Assembly: GCF_002300165.1 (NCBI RefSeq)
Contig: NZ_MLCE01000002.1
Coordinates: 195,447 to 259,446 of the forward strand
Direction of reading: 5' to 3'
Source: Streptomyces sp. Tue6028
Lineage (GTDB): Bacteria; Actinomycetota; Actinomycetes; Streptomycetales; Streptomycetaceae
Length of the DNA stretch: 64,000 bases
Shown here: piece by piece, positions 34,311-42,982 of the stretch
How positions within the stretch are numbered: the first letter of the stretch is position 1
Layout: the number at the start of each line of letters is the position of its first letter
Made by a program: the position numbers and the translations under genes
The notes under the pieces: model-generated
Databases searched by the model: none
What the model was told of the DNA's origin: nothing
Seen by the model: the letters and a program-made list of their open reading frames with translations, nothing else

Positions 34311-35617
34311 GGTTCGACCGGTCCCGTGTACCAGGGCCGCGGGGTGGCGGGCAGTCCACTGCGTCCGTGGGCGGTGGGCCGTACGGCGAGGATCTGGTCG
34401 ACGCCCATGCGGCGCTCCTCGAACGCCAGGGCGCCGCCGACCAGATACAGCCGCCACACCCGGGCCGTCTCCTCGCCGACGAGGCGCACGACGTCGTCCC
34501 AGCGGTCCTCCAGCGTGCGGTGCCAGGCCTCGACCGTGCGCACGTAGTGTTCACGCAGCGACTCCGCGGACCGTACTTCGAGTCCGGCGTCCTCCAGCAT
34601 GCCGACGGTCCGCCCGAGCGGGCGCATGTGCATGTCGGGGGCGATGAACGCCTCGATGAAGGCGCCGCCGCCGGGAGCGGCGGTCCCGCGCGACATCTGC
34701 TGGACGAGGACGCGTCCTTGGGGGCGGACCAGCCGGCGCAGAGCGGCGGCGAAGGCCGGGTACTCGGAGTCGCCGACGTGTTCGCCCATCTCCACGGTGG
34801 CGACCGCGTCGTAGGCGCCTCCCTCGATGTCCCGGTAGTCCTGGCACACCACGTCCACCCGGTGCTCCAGGCCGCGTTCGCGGACCTGCTCACGGACGTA
34901 CGCGGCCTGTTCGCGGGCCAGCGTGACGGCGGTGACCTGCGCCTTGTGCTGTTCGGCCGCGTACAGGGTGAGGGAGCCCCAGCCGCATCCGATGTCGAGC
35001 AGTCGGGCGCCGGGGACGAGTCCCAGTTTGCGGCAGATCAGTTCCAGTTTGGCCCGCTGGGCGTCGGCCGGGGTGAAGCCGGGTTCGTCGGAGATCCAGT
35101 AGCCGCACGAGTAGGCCATCGTCTCGTCGAGGAGCAGCCGGTAGAACTCGTTCGACAGGTCGTAGTGATGGCTGATGGCGGCCCGGTCGCGGGCCTTGCT
35201 GTGCAGGCCTCCGAGCAGCCGTGCCTGGGACGCGGGTGCCGGGGGCGGCGGGCCCACGGCTCCGAGGCGCAGGGCGGCGGCGGCCGCGCGCGCACGGTCG
35301 GCGGGGGTGAGGCGGGGCGCGTGCACCCCGCGTTCGCGCACGGCGCCCCACATTCTGCGCAGCCCGTCGGCGAGGTCGCCCTCGACGTCGAGCTCACCGG
35401 TCACGTACGCCTGTGCCAGGCCCAGTTCGCCGGGCTGCCACAGCAGCCGGCGCAGGGCGCGCCGCGAGCGGACGACCACCACGGGCGCGTCGGCGGGACC
35501 GGCCTCGCTGCCGTCCCAGGCGCGCAGCCGCACGGGAAGCGGGCCGCCGAGCGCGTCCTCGGCCAGCGCCGCCAGCCGGTGGGCGGTGTCCTCGTGGGCG
35601 GGGCGGACGGTAGTCAT
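34307..35617 (-). CDS. Cyclopropane-fatty-acyl-phospholipid synthase family methyltransferase (copy 1)
   Basis: The 436-residue SAM-dependent enzyme is of the Cfa type, acting on double bonds of acyl chains in membrane phospholipids. An N-terminal lipid-binding domain (1-140) precedes the conserved HHYDLSNEFY at about 150. SAM motif I (LLDIGCGWG) is at 207-215 and VEMGEHVGD near 285. The classic enzyme has VEMFEHM in the last place, so product specificity may differ. It has ATGA overlap with the second Cfa-like gene upstream and GTGA overlap with DUF1295 downstream. Confidence 0.92.
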   Translation of the reverse strand: MTTVRPAHEDTAHRLAALAEDALGGPLPVRLRAWDGSEAGPADAPVVVVRSRRALRRLLWQPGELGLAQAYVTGELDVEGDLADGLRRMWGAVRERGVHAPRLTPADRARAAAAALRLGAVGPPPPAPASQARLLGGLHSKARDRAAISHHYDLSNEFYRLLLDETMAYSCGYWISDEPGFTPADAQRAKLELICRKLGLVPGARLLDIGCGWGSLTLYAAEQHKAQVTAVTLAREQAAYVREQVRERGLEHRVDVVCQDYRDIEGGAYDAVATVEMGEHVGDSEYPAFAAALRRLVRPQGRVLVQQMSRGTAAPGGGAFIEAFIAPDMHMRPLGRTVGMLEDAGLEVRSAESLREHYVRTVEAWHRTLEDRWDDVVRLVGEETARVWRLYLVGGALAFEERRMGVDQILAVRPTAHGRSGLPATPRPWYTGPVEP

Positions 35618-36882
35618 CGGCCGAGGTCCTCCTTGGTGAGCAGGTAGTGCTGGACGTCGAGGTAGCCGGAGCGGAATCCGGCTTCGGAGTAGGCCAGGTA
35701 GAACGTCCACATACGGCGGAAGGTCTCGTCGAAGCCGAGTGCGTCGACGTCGTCGGTGCGGGCGGTGAAGCGTTCGCGCCACAGCCGGAGTGTCTCGGCG
35801 TAGTGCGCTCCGTAGGCGTCCCTGCGGGTGACGCGCAGCCGGGTGTGGTCACGGACGGTGTGCTCCACGGCTTCGACGGAGGGCAGCAGCCCGCCCGGGA
35901 AGATGTACTTCTGGATCCAGGTGTGGGTGTGCCGGCTGGCGAGCATCCGGTCGTGCGGCATGGTGATGGCCTGGAGGGCGGCGCGGCCTCCGGGGGCGAG
36001 CCGTTCGTCGAGCGTGCGGAAGTAGACGGGCCAGAACTCCTCGCCCACCGCCTCGATCATCTCGACGCTCACCACGGCGTCGTAGGTCCCCTCGGCCTCG
36101 CGGTAGTCGCACAGCCGGATGTCGACCCGGTCGGTGAGCCCGGCCCGTGCCACACGTTCGAGGGCGAGGTCGCGCTGTTCGTGGGAGAGGGTGAGCGTGG
36201 TGACGTGGGCCCCGCGGGCGGCGGCGCGTAGGGCGAGCTCGCCCCAGCCGGTGCCGATCTCCAGGAGCCGGGTGCCGTCGGTGACCGCGGCGAGGTCCAA
36301 CAGCCGGTCGATCTTGCGGTGTTGCGCGGCGGCCAGCGTCGGCCAGGTGGCGGGGAAGCCGCGGAAGAGGGCGGAGGAGTACGTGAGGGTCTCGTCGAGG
36401 AAGACGGCGAACAGGTCGTTGGACAGGTCGTAGTGGTGGCTGATGTTGTCGCGGGATCCGCCCGGTGTGTTGCGCTGGGCGTCGGGCTGCTTCAGGGCCC
36501 ACAGCCGGCGCAGCCGTTGCAGCGGGGCCGGGATCAGGTCGGCCGTGTGGCCGGCGAGCACGGTGAGGGCCGCGACCAGGTCGGGTGCGTCCCATTCGCC
36601 CGCCGTGTAGGACTCGCCGAAGCCGACCAGGCCGTGCACGCCGATGCGGCGGTGGAAGGCGTCCGTGTCGTGGACGTCGACGCGGGGGCCGCCCGTGCCC
36701 AGGCGCGTCCCGTCGTCGCACCGCACCTGGAGCGGGAGGCGTCCGAGCGCTCCGCGCAGGACGGCACGCGTCAGTGCGATCCGTGCCCGGGAGGCGTCCG
36801 GTGGCGTCGCCGGGCCCGGGTGGCCGCCGCGGTCCGCGTCCTCGTGCCGCGTGGTGAGGGCACGGGGCTCGGCTGTCGTCAT
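35614..36882 (-). CDS. Cyclopropane-fatty-acyl-phospholipid synthase family methyltransferase (copy 2)
   Basis: The 422-residue paralogue of the next gene has HHYDLSNDLF near 149, SAM motif I LLEIGTGWG at 206-214 and SVEMIEAVGEEFWPVYF near 280. The canonical Glu of the Cfa active-site region is kept, and the following residues match the UfaM/Cfa-like branch found with amine-oxidase and DUF1365 genes in light- and singlet-oxygen-induced clusters. It may methylate rather than cyclopropanate an unsaturated acyl chain. ATGA overlaps join it to DUF1365 before and copy 1 after. Confidence 0.92.
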   Translation of the reverse strand: MTTAEPRALTTRHEDADRGGHPGPATPPDASRARIALTRAVLRGALGRLPLQVRCDDGTRLGTGGPRVDVHDTDAFHRRIGVHGLVGFGESYTAGEWDAPDLVAALTVLAGHTADLIPAPLQRLRRLWALKQPDAQRNTPGGSRDNISHHYDLSNDLFAVFLDETLTYSSALFRGFPATWPTLAAAQHRKIDRLLDLAAVTDGTRLLEIGTGWGELALRAAARGAHVTTLTLSHEQRDLALERVARAGLTDRVDIRLCDYREAEGTYDAVVSVEMIEAVGEEFWPVYFRTLDERLAPGGRAALQAITMPHDRMLASRHTHTWIQKYIFPGGLLPSVEAVEHTVRDHTRLRVTRRDAYGAHYAETLRLWRERFTARTDDVDALGFDETFRRMWTFYLAYSEAGFRSGYLDVQHYLLTKEDLGR

Positions 36883-37607
36883 GTCGCTTTCTCCTGATCT
36901 CGGTGGCGGCGGGGCTGGACGGGCAGTCCCCGCAGGAGGAGCCGGATGCCGTGGAGGCGGATCGCCGCCGAGACGGCCACGGTGGACCATGGGCGCCGAA
37001 GCGCCTGGCCGAGCAGCGCGCGTGGCGTCGCCTCACGTCGTGTGCCGCGCAGCGTCGCGGTGAAGGGGCGCCCGCCGGCGCGCTCCAGACGGACCGTCAG
37101 ATCAAGCCGTGGGCCGGGCGGGGGCAGGCGCATGCGGTAGTCGCCGTCGACGGGGAAGAACGGCGACACGTAGAACTCCTTGCGTGTGTGCGCGATCCCG
37201 TCACCGTCGGGGCGGAGCAGGTAGCAGTGCCGTTCGCCGTAGGTGTTGTGGACCTCGGCGACCACGCAGCGCGGTGTGCCGTCGGGGTCGTGACACCAGT
37301 ACAGGGTCAGCGGGTTGAAGACGTGGCCGAGGACGCGGGCGTGGGTGAGCATCGCGACCGGCCCGCCGCGCAGGTCGATGCCGTGGGCGGCGAGGAAGCG
37401 GTCCAGGCCGGCGCGGACGGTGGGCTGGTCGCCGTCGAAGTGGTCGCGGGGGTCGAATCGGGCCAACGGGCGTAGGAGGAAGGGAAGTTCAGGAGGATGG
37501 CCGGGGTCCGTCAGCCACATGTAGGTGCGGTGGCGCAGCGTGTGGCGGGTCGGCGCGGTGCGGACGTGGACGACCGTGCACGGGTAGAGCGCGGGGGTGC
37601 GGATCAC
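36879..37607 (-). CDS. DUF1365 family protein
   Basis: The 242-residue protein belongs to the DUF1365 family. Characteristic stretches are VVHVRTAPTRHTLRHRTYMW near residue 8, HARVLGHVFNPLTLYWCHD at about 85, VVAEVHNTYGERHCYLL, and KEFYVSPFFPVDGDYRM. The function is not known. The gene is almost always next to an FAD amine-oxidase-like gene and a Cfa gene, as here, implying a step or chaperone role in fatty-acid modification. It overlaps both neighbours by 4 bp. Confidence 0.93.
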   Translation of the reverse strand: MIRTPALYPCTVVHVRTAPTRHTLRHRTYMWLTDPGHPPELPFLLRPLARFDPRDHFDGDQPTVRAGLDRFLAAHGIDLRGGPVAMLTHARVLGHVFNPLTLYWCHDPDGTPRCVVAEVHNTYGERHCYLLRPDGDGIAHTRKEFYVSPFFPVDGDYRMRLPPPGPRLDLTVRLERAGGRPFTATLRGTRREATPRALLGQALRRPWSTVAVSAAIRLHGIRLLLRGLPVQPRRHRDQEKAT

Positions 37608-38938
37608 CAGACCACCCCCAGCGCGGCGGCCGCGGTCACGCCGGACCGGCAGCCGTCCTCGTGGAAGCCCCAGCCGTGGTAGGCGCCCGCGAACGCGGTC
37701 ACCGCGGTGTTCAGGGCGGGTAGTTGCCGCTGGGCGGCGACGGACTCCGGGGTGAAGACCGGGTGTTCGTACTCCATGCGCGCGAGGACGCGGTCCGGGT
37801 CGACGCGGTCCTCACCGCCGAGGGTGACGACGTAGGTCTCGGGGGCGTCGAGGCGCTGGAGCCGGTTCATGTCGTAGCTCACCCGGACCCGGTCCGCGGC
37901 GGCGGCGCAGGACGGCATCAGGTAGTTCCAGGAGGCGCGGGCGTGGCGGGCGCGCGGCAGCAGGGTGGTGTCGGTGTGCAGGAGGGTGGAGTTGCGGGAG
38001 TAGCGGAAGGCGCCGAGCACCTCGCGCTCCCGTTCCGTCGGGTCCGCGAGCAGTCGCAGCGCCTGGTCGGGGTGAACGGCGACGACGACGGAGTCGTACG
38101 AGGCGGTGGTGCCGTCGTCCGTGGTGATCTCGACGCCGTCGGCATGCCGGCGCACGGCACGGACCGGGGCCGAGGTGTGCACGGCGTCGAGCTGTTTGGC
38201 CAGCCGGTCGACGTAGGTGCGGGATCCGCCGGTGACCGTGCGCCAGACGGGTGAGTCGCCGACGGACAGCATGCCGTGGTGCTCCAGGAAACGGAACAGA
38301 TGTGCCGCCGGGTGGTCGAGCGCCGTGGTGGCGTCGCACGACCAGACCGCCGACACGAGCGGGGTCATGAAGTGTCCGACGAAGTAGGGCGAGAAGCGCT
38401 CGCTCGTCAGGAATGCGCCAAGGGTGAGGGTGTCCCCGGCGCCCTCGGTCCCCTCGGCGAGCAGGCGGCGGGCCGCCCGGTGGAAGACCGGCACCTCGGC
38501 GAGCATGCGCAGGTAGGGGCCGTGCAGTGCGCTGCGCGGGCGGGCGAGGAGTCCGGCGGGCCCGCGGGCGCCCGCGTACTCCAGGCCGCACCCCTCGCAC
38601 CGCACCGACATGCTCATCTCGGATTCCTGGGTGGCGACGCCGAGTTCGTGGAACAGCCGCAACAGGTTCGGGTACGTGCGCCGGTTGTGCACGATGAAGC
38701 CGGAGTCGACGCGGTGCATGCGCCCGTCGGACGAGGCGAGGTCGTGGGTGTGCGCGTGGCCGCCGAGCCGGTCGTCCGCCTCGTAGAGGGCTACGCGTCG
38801 TGCCCGGCTCAGTACGTGGGCGGCGGTGAGTCCGGCCACGCCCGAACCCACCACGGCCGTACGTCGCCGTATGTCGTGCCGTCCCCGCCCCGCGCTTCCC
38901 CCGCCCACGTCAGGGGCGTTCTCCGACGCTCGCCGCAC
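37604..38938 (-). CDS. FAD-dependent amine-oxidase-like protein (COG2907 type)
   Basis: The 444-residue flavoprotein has a Rossmann FAD site GSGVAGLTAA (G31-x-G33-x2-G36), then YEADDRLGGHAHTHD. The RVDSGFIVHNRRTYPNL motif is typical of the NAD/FAD proteins encoded with DUF1365 and Cfa. It probably oxidises or desaturates an acyl chain. It is first in the five-gene operon; the GTG start has GGGAGG upstream and the promoter lies in the 124 bp before it. The family resembles phytoene desaturases and polyamine oxidases, but no substrate is proven. Confidence 0.92.
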   Translation of the reverse strand: MRRASENAPDVGGGSAGRGRHDIRRRTAVVGSGVAGLTAAHVLSRARRVALYEADDRLGGHAHTHDLASSDGRMHRVDSGFIVHNRRTYPNLLRLFHELGVATQESEMSMSVRCEGCGLEYAGARGPAGLLARPRSALHGPYLRMLAEVPVFHRAARRLLAEGTEGAGDTLTLGAFLTSERFSPYFVGHFMTPLVSAVWSCDATTALDHPAAHLFRFLEHHGMLSVGDSPVWRTVTGGSRTYVDRLAKQLDAVHTSAPVRAVRRHADGVEITTDDGTTASYDSVVVAVHPDQALRLLADPTEREREVLGAFRYSRNSTLLHTDTTLLPRARHARASWNYLMPSCAAAADRVRVSYDMNRLQRLDAPETYVVTLGGEDRVDPDRVLARMEYEHPVFTPESVAAQRQLPALNTAVTAFAGAYHGWGFHEDGCRSGVTAAAALGVVW

Positions 38939-39062
38939 TGTGTCCTCCCACCCGGCTCCGATCAGCGTTCACCCCTTGTTCCGGAGCTACGGTGCTTTCG
39001 GATTGCCCGAACGCGACCTTCCTCCGATCGGATGACGACGGGCCGGGCGGGGGACGTCGCCG

Positions 39063-39875
39063 TCAGCCCGTGCGGCGGGCCAGTTCCCAGGGATCGTGGG
39101 CGCTGAAGACGTCGACCTCGTCGCCGTGCAGCCGCACCAGTTCGCGCAGCCGGGCGTGGTTGGCGAGGCGCAGCGGCCGGTCCACCTCGGTGATCTGCTG
39201 GAGGATGTCCATGCCGGGGTGTCCCTGCGGGGCGTCGGGGTCGATCTCGCGGTGGAAGTAGTAGGCGTCGCCGCAGTGCAGGAGCCGGCGGCCGGAGTCC
39301 TGCACGGCGATCGCGCAGTGGCCGCGGGTGTGACCGCCGAGCGGCACGAGCAGAATGTCCGCGTCCAGTCCGGCCAGCGGCCGCACCGCGTCGAATCCGT
39401 ACCAGGGGTCGCCCGAGGTCTGTGCGTACGTCACCCAGTGCGGCCGGTGGGCCCACTGGGCCGGGCGGTAGCGGACACGGTCCTCGGGGTGGGCTCCGGG
39501 CGCCGCCATGGCCGCCCGGTGTTCGTCCTCGGAGAGGTGGACCTTCGCCCAGGGGAAGTCGGGCAGGCCGCCCGCGTGGTCGAGGTCGAGATGGCTGAGC
39601 ACGATGTGCCGGACGTCCTCCGGGCGGAAGCCGAGCGCGGCGACCTGGCGGACCGCGGTCTCGGCGGGGTCCAGGACGGGCTGGGCGCGGCCGAGGAAGT
39701 CGGCGCCGAGGTTCTCCTCGGGCCGCGCCACGTCGGCGGTGCCGATGCCGGTGTCGACCAGGACGAGACCGTCGCGGTCGGTCTCGACGAGCAGGCAGTG
39801 GCACACCGCGGGCAGGCTCCCGTCGTCGGTGTCGATCGTCCGCATGGAGCCGCAGTTCAGGTGGTGGACCTTCAC
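39063..39875 (-). CDS. Metallo-beta-lactamase-fold hydrolase (lactonase-like)
   Basis: The 270-residue metallo-hydrolase has a zinc motif HLDLDHAGG (H95, D97, D99, H100) that has Asp where many family members have the second His. Other metal ligands are in the GGHTRGHC block and HCGDAYY. The length and MKVHHLNCGSM start resemble N-acyl-homoserine-lactone lactonase-like proteins. The natural substrate is uncertain. It is divergent from a TetR gene with two operator-like palindromes between, so it is probably the regulated target. Confidence 0.9.
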   Translation of the reverse strand: MKVHHLNCGSMRTIDTDDGSLPAVCHCLLVETDRDGLVLVDTGIGTADVARPEENLGADFLGRAQPVLDPAETAVRQVAALGFRPEDVRHIVLSHLDLDHAGGLPDFPWAKVHLSEDEHRAAMAAPGAHPEDRVRYRPAQWAHRPHWVTYAQTSGDPWYGFDAVRPLAGLDADILLVPLGGHTRGHCAIAVQDSGRRLLHCGDAYYFHREIDPDAPQGHPGMDILQQITEVDRPLRLANHARLRELVRLHGDEVDVFSAHDPWELARRTG

Positions 39876-39960
39876 GATGAGTCCTTTCGGCCGCCCTGGA
39901 CGCGGTGTTGTACGAAGGGCGTCGGGACGCCGCGGGCGGCACAGGGCGACATGAATTAGA

Positions 39961-39997
39961 TAACGAACGTTCGTGAGCTAATAGCGAACGGTCGTTA
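39961..39997. promoter_or_regulatory. Two TetR-type operator palindromes
   Basis: TAACGAACGTTCGTGA (39961-39976) and TAGCGAACGGTCGTTA (39982-39997) are related inverted repeats 21 bp apart, two helical turns. The core GAACGTTC/GAACGGTC is typical of TetR-family sites. They lie 16 bp ahead of the tetR start and cover the likely promoters of both divergent genes. Confidence 0.85.
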
Positions 39998-40012
39998 GGT
40001 TAAAGTGATGCC

Positions 40013-40615
40013 ATGAGCCCGCGCAAGTCCGTCGCCGAGACCGCCGCCACCCGTGACCGGATCATCGAGAGCGCCTTGGCGCTGGCCTCCGCCGAAGGAC
40101 TCGAAGGCCTCACCATCGGCCGCCTCGCGACCGAGCTGGAGATGAGCAAGGCGGGGGTGATCGGCCACTTCGGCAGCAAGGAAGGCCTCCAGCTCGCCGT
40201 ACTGGACGCCGCGACGGAGCGCTTCCGGATGCGGGTTCCGGCCCGCGCCGTCGGCGCACGGCCCGGCACCGAGCGGCTGACGCGCGCCTTCCACGAGTGG
40301 ATCGACTACATGTCACAGGACGAGGGGCACGGAGGCTGCTTCCTCACCTCGGCGGCCGGCGAGTTCGACGGCCGCCCCGGCACGGTCCGCGACCGCGTGC
40401 TCGCCGCGCTCGACGCCTGGTCGGCGTATGTGACGGCGGAGCTGACCACGGCCGTCGAGAACCGCGAACTGCCCGAGCGCACCGATGTGGAGCAGCTCGC
40501 CTTCGAGCTCAACGGCGTGGCCCTGGCCGCGAACCAGTCGATCCAGCTGCACCGTGATCCGCAGGCACCCACGCGGGCCCGACGCGCCGTCGCGCGCCTG
40601 CTCATCGCCCCCTGA
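40013..40615 (+). CDS. TetR family transcriptional regulator
   Basis: The 200-residue regulator has an N-terminal HTH at about 28-55 (LTIGRLATELEMSKAGVIGHFGSKEGL). A C-terminal ligand domain follows, of the type seen in YcdC/TetR_C regulators with GGCFLTSAAGEFD. It probably represses itself and the divergent metallo-hydrolase through the two palindromes just upstream. The start is an ATG that overlaps no other feature. The ligand is unknown. Confidence 0.93.
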   Translation: MSPRKSVAETAATRDRIIESALALASAEGLEGLTIGRLATELEMSKAGVIGHFGSKEGLQLAVLDAATERFRMRVPARAVGARPGTERLTRAFHEWIDYMSQDEGHGGCFLTSAAGEFDGRPGTVRDRVLAALDAWSAYVTAELTTAVENRELPERTDVEQLAFELNGVALAANQSIQLHRDPQAPTRARRAVARLLIAP

Positions 40616-40790
40616 GAGGGGCCTCCTCCTCCACCCGAGGGGGCCGAGAACATCACTCACGACCCTCCAGAACCCCGAGCTCTACACATAAAGAGAAAAT
40701 AAGCGCAGAATGGGCGTAAGCGGCACTTACCGCATGCGCACCGGACGCGGTCGGGCCGTGGAGTTCGAGAGAGATCGAAGGAGACGAGTC

Positions 40791-41231
40791 ATGGCCAACG
40801 TCTCGCATACCAGGGGTGACATCACCAGCCACCCCGACGTATCCGAAATGCGGGCTCGGTACGACCGCGTACTCGGCGGTCGCGATGTGGCGCTCGTGGA
40901 CGGGCCGGTGTTCCTGCTGGGCCTGTACTGCGCGGTGTCCCCGTGGATACTCCACTACACGACGAACCAGCCGGCGCTGGCGGCCCACAACCTGATCCTG
41001 GGGATCGCGATAGCCGCGCTGGCCCTCGGGTTCACCATGATGCCGGAAAGGATGTACGGCCTGAGCTGGGCCATCTGCGCGATGGGCGCATGGCTGATCA
41101 TCTCCCCGTGGGTGGTCGGCACCGCCCCGGACGCCGGAGTGGTCATCAACAGCATCATCATGGGCGCGCTGGCCGTAGTGCTGGGCGCCGTGTGCGCGGC
41201 GACGACTACCAGGGCCAACACCAGGGCGTGA
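40791..41231 (+). CDS. SPW-repeat membrane protein
   Basis: The 146-residue integral membrane protein has four helices arranged as two SPW repeats. The Ser-Pro-Trp motifs are at 50-52 and 105-107, each followed by a hydrophobic helix. The function of the family is unknown. The ATG is preceded by GAAGGAGA at ideal spacing, so the 27-residue upstream extension is not used. A stretch of low GC around 40680-40710 (ATAAAGAGAAAATAAG) is the probable promoter in the 175-bp gap. Confidence 0.92.
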   Translation: MANVSHTRGDITSHPDVSEMRARYDRVLGGRDVALVDGPVFLLGLYCAVSPWILHYTTNQPALAAHNLILGIAIAALALGFTMMPERMYGLSWAICAMGAWLIISPWVVGTAPDAGVVINSIIMGALAVVLGAVCAATTTRANTRA

Positions 41232-41359
41232 CCCGGCAGTTGCGCGGTCCCGGGCGCGGCCCGGCAACGACAGCCTCTCGGGCATGACCCGACGACGGCA
41301 CGTCCCCCGGACGCGGCCCGGCGACGGGAGAGGAACGGAGGTCGGCCACGGACGATCGC

Positions 41360-41388
41360 GGGCCGGCCCGCACCGAGCGGGCCGGCCC
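41360..41388. terminator. Hairpin between converging genes
   Basis: A perfect 12-bp stem (41360-41371 with 41377-41388) with a 5-base loop lies between the SPW gene and the converging ArsR-SRPBCC gene. Confidence 0.82.
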
Positions 41389-41405
41389 CTCCGCGTCCGC
41401 GCCGG

Positions 41406-42173
41406 TCAGCGACCGGGCACCAGCCACGGCTCCTGCGGCAGCGGACTGCCGGTCTCCAGCAGGGACTTGAGGTTGGACAGCACCGCCGCCCAGCCCGAGG
41501 CGGCGTCGCGCCGCTCGGACTCGTCGGCGAGGTCCTCGTGGGTCACCGTGAGCCGGACGATGTCGGCGTGCGGCTGGATGTCGAAGGTGACCCGGGAGTA
41601 CCGGTCCGCGTCGCCCTCGTCCTCGGGTGCGGCCCAGGTGGTCACGAGGCGTGTCGGGCGGTCGCTCTCCACGACGGTGCCGATCACGTCGGCGACCCCG
41701 GAGCCGTCGGTGCGGCGGTGTTCCCAGCGGGAGCCCGGCCGCCAGTCCGAGACGTTGCTGTGGCCCCAGTACCGGGCGGTCAGGTCGGCATCGGTGAGTG
41801 CGTCCCAGACCTTCTCCGGCGTGCTCCGGATGTAGATGACGTACACGAAGTCGGGCTTGTCGGTCATGGCTTCCTCGGCCTTTCGTCTGAGGGCGCTCAG
41901 TGCGCGCAGGCGCGGGCGCTCGAACTTGTCGATCCACCGCTCCTGGATGTCGTGGAGCGGCACCGGATTGAGGTAGTGGAGCTTCTCCCGCCCCCGCCGC
42001 GTGGTGCTGACGAGGTTGGCGGCCTCCAGGACGGCGAGGTGCTGCGTCACCGACTGACGGGTCATGTCGATGTGCTCGCACAGCTCGCCGAGCGTCTGAC
42101 CGCTGTGCTCGTGGAGCCGGTCGAGCAGTCGCCGCCGAGTCCCGTCGGCCAGCGCCTTGAAGACCTGATCCAT
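41406..42173 (-). CDS. ArsR-type HTH fused to an SRPBCC (AHSA1-like) domain
   Basis: The 255-residue two-domain protein has an ArsR winged helix at residues 1-100 (VFKALADGTRRRLLDRL, then the recognition helix TRQSVTQHLAVLEAANLV). Residues about 108-250 form an AHSA1/SRPBCC ligand-binding domain (YVIYIRSTPEKVWDALTD). These two domains are usually encoded by separate adjacent genes, so the fusion suggests that the SRPBCC pocket senses a small hydrophobic ligand for the repressor. The ATG at 42173 starts the family-typical MDQVFKAL; upstream in-frame starts exist. An AT-rich near-palindrome at about 42205-42228 may be its operator. Confidence 0.9.
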   Translation of the reverse strand: MDQVFKALADGTRRRLLDRLHEHSGQTLGELCEHIDMTRQSVTQHLAVLEAANLVSTTRRGREKLHYLNPVPLHDIQERWIDKFERPRLRALSALRRKAEEAMTDKPDFVYVIYIRSTPEKVWDALTDADLTARYWGHSNVSDWRPGSRWEHRRTDGSGVADVIGTVVESDRPTRLVTTWAAPEDEGDADRYSRVTFDIQPHADIVRLTVTHEDLADESERRDAASGWAAVLSNLKSLLETGSPLPQEPWLVPGR

Positions 42174-42352
42174 TCCGGAGTCACTCTCTGATCGCACACT
42201 CAACGTTATGCAGGCAATCACTTGCATGTCAACCTGCGTCCCGATCCGCCCGCCCCGCGGGCACCCTCCTGACCACGGTGTGCGACGTCCGGAGCACCCC
42301 CGCCGCGCGAGGCCTCTTGGCCGCGCCCCGCCCGGCGCGGCACGATCATCCG

Positions 42353-42931
42353 ATGGACAACCGACCTGCCTTCGACTTCCCCAGGCCGCTGCTGATCGAC
42401 GGACTGGGCCTTCAGTTGCGCGAATGGTCCGACGACGACGTGGCGGACCTCGTCGCGATCTACGACGATCCCGAGATCGACCGGTGGACGCCGGTCCCGT
42501 CACCTTTCGACGCGGTGGCCGCGAGCGCCTATCTGGCCGCCGCCGAGCAGAAGGGTGTCGAGGGGCGGACGGTGCAGCTCGCCATCACCACGGACGGCGG
42601 GCCGGCGCGAGGCGAGATCCTGTTGTTCCGCAACGCGGTCGACGAGCGGGACCTCGAACTCGCCTACGGGGTCGGGCCCGCCCACCGGGGCAGGGGCATC
42701 GCGACCCGCGCGGTGCGGCTCGCGGTGGACTTCGCCGGTCGCCGGGTCGGTCCGCGGCGCATGGTGCTGTGCATCGAGAACGGGAACACGGCGAGCGAGC
42801 GCGTCGCCAGGGCGGCCGGCTTCTCGCTGACGAACGACCGGCCCGTGGTCCGGGAGGCCAAGGGACGCGAGGTCGTCCTGAGGACGTGGAGCCACGACGC
42901 GAGCGACACCTCCGGGAGCGCGAGCACCTGA
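42353..42931 (+). CDS. GNAT family N-acetyltransferase
   Basis: The 192-residue GNAT is of the RimJ/RimL class, with LQLREWSDDDVADLVAIYDD at the N-terminus and acetyl-CoA motif HRGRGIATRAV at about 105-115. A conserved ENGNTASERVARAAGF follows. It shares the intergenic region with the divergent ArsR-SRPBCC gene. The substrate is unknown. The ATG was chosen because residues before it look non-coding, although no strong ribosome site is visible. Confidence 0.88.
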   Translation: MDNRPAFDFPRPLLIDGLGLQLREWSDDDVADLVAIYDDPEIDRWTPVPSPFDAVAASAYLAAAEQKGVEGRTVQLAITTDGGPARGEILLFRNAVDERDLELAYGVGPAHRGRGIATRAVRLAVDFAGRRVGPRRMVLCIENGNTASERVARAAGFSLTNDRPVVREAKGREVVLRTWSHDASDTSGSAST

Positions 42932-42982
42932 TCCGGTCCGCGACGCGCCCCGGGCCTCAGCGACCGACGGGGCCCGCGGGCC

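Noticed and set aside
32896..34893. 665-residue minus-strand frame across the anti-sigma and DUF1295 genes
   Set aside because: It is antisense or out of frame to confidently identified genes, with Arg/Pro-rich low-quality sequence.
36644..37063. Plus-strand frames opposite the cfa/DUF1365 operon
   Set aside because: They are shadows of an operon whose five genes overlap by four bases and have clear family motifs.
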